A DNA stretch of 8,580 bases from SIG299 sp045593825 (lineage in GTDB: Bacteria; Bacillota; Clostridia; Lachnospirales; Lachnospiraceae): the NCBI GenBank assembly GCA_045593825.1, contig JAZNXI010000158.1:1-8580 (forward strand), written 5' to 3'. A program made the translations under genes and the position numbers. Below, one piece after another: positions 6,129 to 8,580 of the stretch (its first letter is position 1; every line of letters starts with the position of its first letter). The notes beneath the pieces were generated by a model that was given only the letters and a program-made list of their open reading frames with translations, had not been told where the DNA came from and did no database searches.

Positions 6129-7337
6129 GTGAACGAAGAACAGTTTTTACGCCGGGTTGCAGGCTATGGCTTTGCAGTAATGCTGCTGGTTATTTGCCTT
6201 GCCTTTGCACTGCGCTATAAAGAAGAATATAATGTTGTCGAACAGGAACGGGATGCAACCAATCAGGAAGAACTTTTGTATGTAGAGGCAACTCCTACCA
6301 TGATGCCGGAGGTTACCATGTATCCCGTGGAATCCCTTGTGCAGGAGCGTCATGATATTGAAGGGGAAGTATGGGCTGTATGGCAGATGATTTCCCAGGA
6401 AAGTATGGTAAAACTGCTGGAGCATGTCAGCGACCAGTGCATTTTAATCGAAAAGCCGCAGGGAAGCAATGCGGGTTGGAGCATAAAAGAAAATTTACCA
6501 TATTATCAGATTACGTTTACTTTACATGATGCGAAAGAAAATTTGCAAGCCACATCAGTCCTGCGTATGTGGGAAAACAGGCTGTTATTCGGTATGCCGG
6601 AAGAAGATGAAATTTTAAAGGATTTTTCCGTGCTTTCTTATGAAGGGGAGGCTGGGGTTACTTCTGAAGTTATGATGACTTTTGACCGGTGTTACTATCC
6701 GGAGGTAACAGAGCAGGAAGAGTATTATATTATTCATTTGAAGAAATACCGGGAAGTATATGATAAGATTGTAGTACTGGATGCAGGCCATGGAGGAAAG
6801 GATCCGGGAGCCGGTGCTGAAAATTACCGTGTGGCAGAGTCAGATATTACGTTAAAGCTGTTATTATACTTGAAAGATTTGTTGGAAACAAATACTGATA
6901 TAAAAGTTTTTTGTACAAGAACAGAGGATGTATATCCAACTTTACAGGAAAGAGCTGATTTGGCTCTTGGTATGGAGGCGGATTTGTTTATCAGTTGGCA
7001 TTGTAATGCTTCCGAGTCTTCCAAACGGAGTGGCACAGAGGTGATTTACAACGCTGAACAGGGCAAAGAGGAAGCCTTTAATTCGAAGGCTTTTGCACAG
7101 CTCTGCCTTGAAAAATTAACCGAATCACTGGGAACAAAGAGCCGTGGTCTGTCAAACCGTCAGGATTTGCACATCGTGCGTAGGGCAACCATGCCGGTGG
7201 TTTTAATTGAAACGGCATATTTGTCCAATTCTAAAGACCTGGCAATATTAAAGGATGACGAAAAACTACAGGCAGCAGCCAATGCAGTTTATGAGGCTGT
7301 GCTTATTGCTTATGAACGCATGGAGGAGAACAATTAA
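6129..7337 (+). CDS. Membrane-anchored N-acetylmuramoyl-L-alanine amidase (amidase_3)
   Basis: The product is 402 residues and predicted to cleave the amide bond between MurNAc and the L-alanine of the stem peptide in peptidoglycan, using zinc. A hydrophobic segment (about 11-29) gives a single N-terminal anchor without a clear cleavage site. Residues about 35-210 form an acidic linker and an unassigned mixed region that may be a divergent AMIN-like wall-binding fold (inference). The catalytic domain (about 213-398) shows DAGHGGKDPGA with His221, AESD with Glu237, SWHCNA with His291 and LIETAYLSN with Glu361, which are the three zinc ligands and the catalytic Glu of the family. Typical sequences have SIHANA, so W290 and C292 are variants. 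The start is GTG, preceded by a G-rich GGGGACAGG instead of a standard Shine-Dalgarno. It is the first gene of the operon; rdgB begins one base after its stop. CwlD-type amidases are related but shorter. Confidence 0.93.
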   Translation: MNEEQFLRRVAGYGFAVMLLVICLAFALRYKEEYNVVEQERDATNQEELLYVEATPTMMPEVTMYPVESLVQERHDIEGEVWAVWQMISQESMVKLLEHVSDQCILIEKPQGSNAGWSIKENLPYYQITFTLHDAKENLQATSVLRMWENRLLFGMPEEDEILKDFSVLSYEGEAGVTSEVMMTFDRCYYPEVTEQEEYYIIHLKKYREVYDKIVVLDAGHGGKDPGAGAENYRVAESDITLKLLLYLKDLLETNTDIKVFCTRTEDVYPTLQERADLALGMEADLFISWHCNASESSKRSGTEVIYNAEQGKEEAFNSKAFAQLCLEKLTESLGTKSRGLSNRQDLHIVRRATMPVVLIETAYLSNSKDLAILKDDEKLQAAANAVYEAVLIAYERMEENN

Positions 7338-7338
7338 A

Positions 7339-7929
7339 ATGAAGCGTATTATTTTTGCAACATCAAATGAAGGTAAAATGAAGGAAATCAAACTGATTAT
7401 GGCTGATTCCGGATATGAAGTGGTTTCTTTAAAAGAAGCGGGAATTTCTGCGGATATCGAAGAAAACGGAACAACCTTTGAGGAAAATGCTATAATTAAG
7501 GCATCTGCGATTGCAAAGCTTACAGGGGAAATTGCCATGGCGGACGATTCCGGCCTGGAAGTGGATTATATGGATAAAGCACCGGGTATTTATTCTGCCA
7601 GATTTTTAGGTGAAGATACAAGCTATGATATCAAGAACAATTATATTCTTGAAAAATTAAAGGACGTTCCGGTAGAACAACGCTCTGCGCGATTTGTATG
7701 TGCGATTGCATTGGCATATCCGGATGGAAGATCTGTCACAAAAAGGGCAACCATTGAAGGATATATCGGATACGAAATCCGTGGAGAGAACGGTTTTGGC
7801 TATGACCCTATTTTTATGGTGCCGGAATTTGATAAAACTACCGCAGAACTTTCTATTGAAGAAAAAAATAAAATCAGTCATCGTGCCAAGGCACTTATGG
7901 CTATGAAAGAGGAGCTGCTTCATGCCTGA
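7339..7929 (+). CDS. rdgB: XTP/dITP diphosphatase (RdgB/HAM1 family)
   Basis: The product is 196 residues, the normal family length. It hydrolyses non-canonical purine triphosphates (XTP, dITP, ITP) to monophosphate and pyrophosphate, keeping deaminated bases out of nucleic acids (family knowledge). Seen here are the N-terminal FATSNEGKMKEI with the T-x-N-x-x-K phosphate-binding motif, ADDSGLEVD with the metal and catalytic acids, PGIYSARFLGE, GFGYDPIF, and the C-terminal KNKISHRAKAL with the S-H-R substrate motif. The start at 7339 is chosen because upstream in-frame codons fall inside the amidase gene and MKRIIFATSN aligns with the family N terminus. GGAGGAG at 7322-7328, within the amidase gene, lies ten bases before it. 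The gene overlaps the next one by eight bases, indicating translational coupling. Confidence 0.97.
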   Translation: MKRIIFATSNEGKMKEIKLIMADSGYEVVSLKEAGISADIEENGTTFEENAIIKASAIAKLTGEIAMADDSGLEVDYMDKAPGIYSARFLGEDTSYDIKNNYILEKLKDVPVEQRSARFVCAIALAYPDGRSVTKRATIEGYIGYEIRGENGFGYDPIFMVPEFDKTTAELSIEEKNKISHRAKALMAMKEELLHA

Positions 7930-8416
7930 GAAAAAAGTACTGGTTATCAGTGATACCCATGGACGCACTGAGAATCTGGATAAGATTCTTCCTTTGGTTA
8001 AGCCTTTGGATCAGCTGATTCATTTGGGAGATGTCAGCCGGGATATAGATTATATTGAAGTGATTGCAGAATGTCCCTGTTGCTTTGTGTCGGGAAACAA
8101 TGATTTTTACTCTACGCTTCCAAGGGAGCGTTTGATTAAATTAAACAGTGTACCGATTTTTCTGACCCACGGACACTACTATTATGTCAATTCCAGAAAA
8201 GATTTTATCCGCGGTGCGGCGGTGCAGCGCGGGGCAAGAATTGCTTTGTTTGGACATACGCATGTTCCTTACTTAGAGGAGGATGAAACTATTTTAGTGG
8301 CGAATCCCGGTAGTTTGTCCTTGCCGAGGCAGGCAGACCATTGTCCTACCTATATGCTTTTATATATTGCGGAAGACGGCAGTTTCCGGGTAGAACAGCA
8401 TCGGATAGAGGGCTAG
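7922..8416 (+). CDS. yfcE: YfcE/MJ0936-family metallophosphoesterase
   Basis: The product is a 164-residue calcineurin-like phosphoesterase of the small YfcE/MJ0936 type, which hydrolyse phosphodiester model substrates with Mn or similar metals; the natural substrate is generally unknown. The metal-binding motifs are complete: SDTHG (Asp11, His13), GDV (Asp37), GNND (Asn59), THGH (His83) and GHTH (His112, His114). ANPGSLSLPR near 130-140 is the conserved family segment after the metal site. There is no signal peptide, so it is cytosolic. ATG at 7922 overlaps the end of rdgB by eight bases, with a GAGGAG Shine-Dalgarno at 7909-7914. The rdgB-phosphoesterase pair matches the ysnA-ysnB arrangement of Bacillus subtilis. 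It is the last gene of the operon. No convincing terminator follows before the tRNA promoter. Confidence 0.95.
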   Translation: MPEKKVLVISDTHGRTENLDKILPLVKPLDQLIHLGDVSRDIDYIEVIAECPCCFVSGNNDFYSTLPRERLIKLNSVPIFLTHGHYYYVNSRKDFIRGAAVQRGARIALFGHTHVPYLEEDETILVANPGSLSLPRQADHCPTYMLLYIAEDGSFRVEQHRIEG

Positions 8417-8461
8417 AAAAGGGCTGAATTAGTTGAATTACATATGCTTTTAGAATAATTC

Positions 8462-8523
8462 AAAAAAATAATTAAAAAAAGTTTAAAAAAAGTGTTGACA
8501 TTTTTTAGAACGTGATATATAAT
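8462..8523 (+). promoter_or_regulatory. Strong sigma-A promoter with A-tract UP element for the tRNA-Pro gene
   Basis: TTGACA (8495-8500) and TATAAT (8518-8523) are both exact consensus, with an ideal 17-bp spacer. Upstream, three seven-base A tracts (8462-8468, 8474-8480, 8485-8491) are centred 11-12 bp apart, close to one helical turn, as in UP elements and intrinsically curved DNA of stable RNA promoters. Transcription would start near 8530 with a short leader before the tRNA at 8557. Confidence 0.93.
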
Positions 8524-8556
8524 CTATCTTGCGTTCGAGAGAATGGCATAAGAAAC

Positions 8557-8580
8557 CGGGGTGTGGCTCAGTTTGGCTAG
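8557..8580 (+). tRNA. tRNA-Pro, 5' part only (cut by window end)
   Basis: CGGGGTG (acceptor strand), TG, GCTC (D stem) and a D loop with TTTGG match the 5' part of bacterial tRNA-Pro, which characteristically begins with C and the CGGGGTG acceptor. The anticodon lies beyond the window, so the identity (probably UGG) rests on the acceptor and D arm only. A consensus promoter precedes it, and it may lead a longer tRNA cluster. Confidence 0.8.

Noticed and set aside
7657..7968. A 103-codon - strand frame opposite rdgB and yfcE
   Set aside because: It is fully antisense to two well-supported genes and has no recognisable motif.
8433..8463. Inverted repeat TTGAATTA / TAATTCAA as a terminator for yfcE
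   Set aside because: The stem is eight AT-rich pairs with a 15-base loop, and it is followed by A tracts instead of T residues. It is a poor terminator and overlaps the UP-element region.
1..8580. CRISPR array, insertion sequence, toxin-antitoxin, phage or defence genes
   Set aside because: No spaced direct repeats, transposase, integrase or known defence domains were seen on either strand.

Overview
The window reads as a chromosomal segment of a Gram-positive member of the Clostridia, most likely a Lachnospiraceae-type gut anaerobe. This is inferred from moderate-to-low GC, strong AGGAGG-type ribosome binding sites, near-consensus sigma-A promoters, tRNA genes without an encoded CCA, and Firmicutes-type gene neighbourhoods such as the rdgB/yfcE pair. 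No species can be named from sequence alone. There is no CRISPR array, insertion sequence, integrase or phage gene, and most of the content is housekeeping.

Layout. A tRNA-Arg(ACG) gene (51-124) with its own hairpin terminator opens the window. A gene for a secreted, lipid-anchored serpin (236-1642) follows on the + strand; it is the most accessory-looking gene here. It converges on an ABC-F ATPase gene on the - strand (1742-3295), and a strong bidirectional hairpin separates the two. The ABC-F gene is head-to-head with a + strand pair: a single-domain rhodanese (3458-3814) and a THUMP-type RNA methyltransferase (3863-5026). That pair ends in a hairpin terminator facing a - strand alpha/beta hydrolase (5074-5997). 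The hydrolase is divergent from a + strand operon of a membrane-anchored amidase_3 cell wall hydrolase (6129-7337), an RdgB/HAM1 nucleotide pyrophosphatase (7339-7929) and a YfcE/MJ0936 metallophosphoesterase (7922-8416). The window closes with a strong UP-element-like promoter and the first 24 bases of a tRNA-Pro gene.

How the genes work together. Two genes serve translation (ABC-F ribosome-associated ATPase and rRNA-type methyltransferase), two serve nucleotide or phosphoester housekeeping (rdgB, yfcE), and two act outside the membrane (serpin lipoprotein, peptidoglycan amidase). I do not see a new multi-gene system. The observations most worth following are the serpin with an inhibitory-type hinge and an Ala-rich reactive loop, an 18-bp perfect palindrome on the ABC-F -10 element, and interleaved divergent promoters between the hydrolase and the amidase operon.
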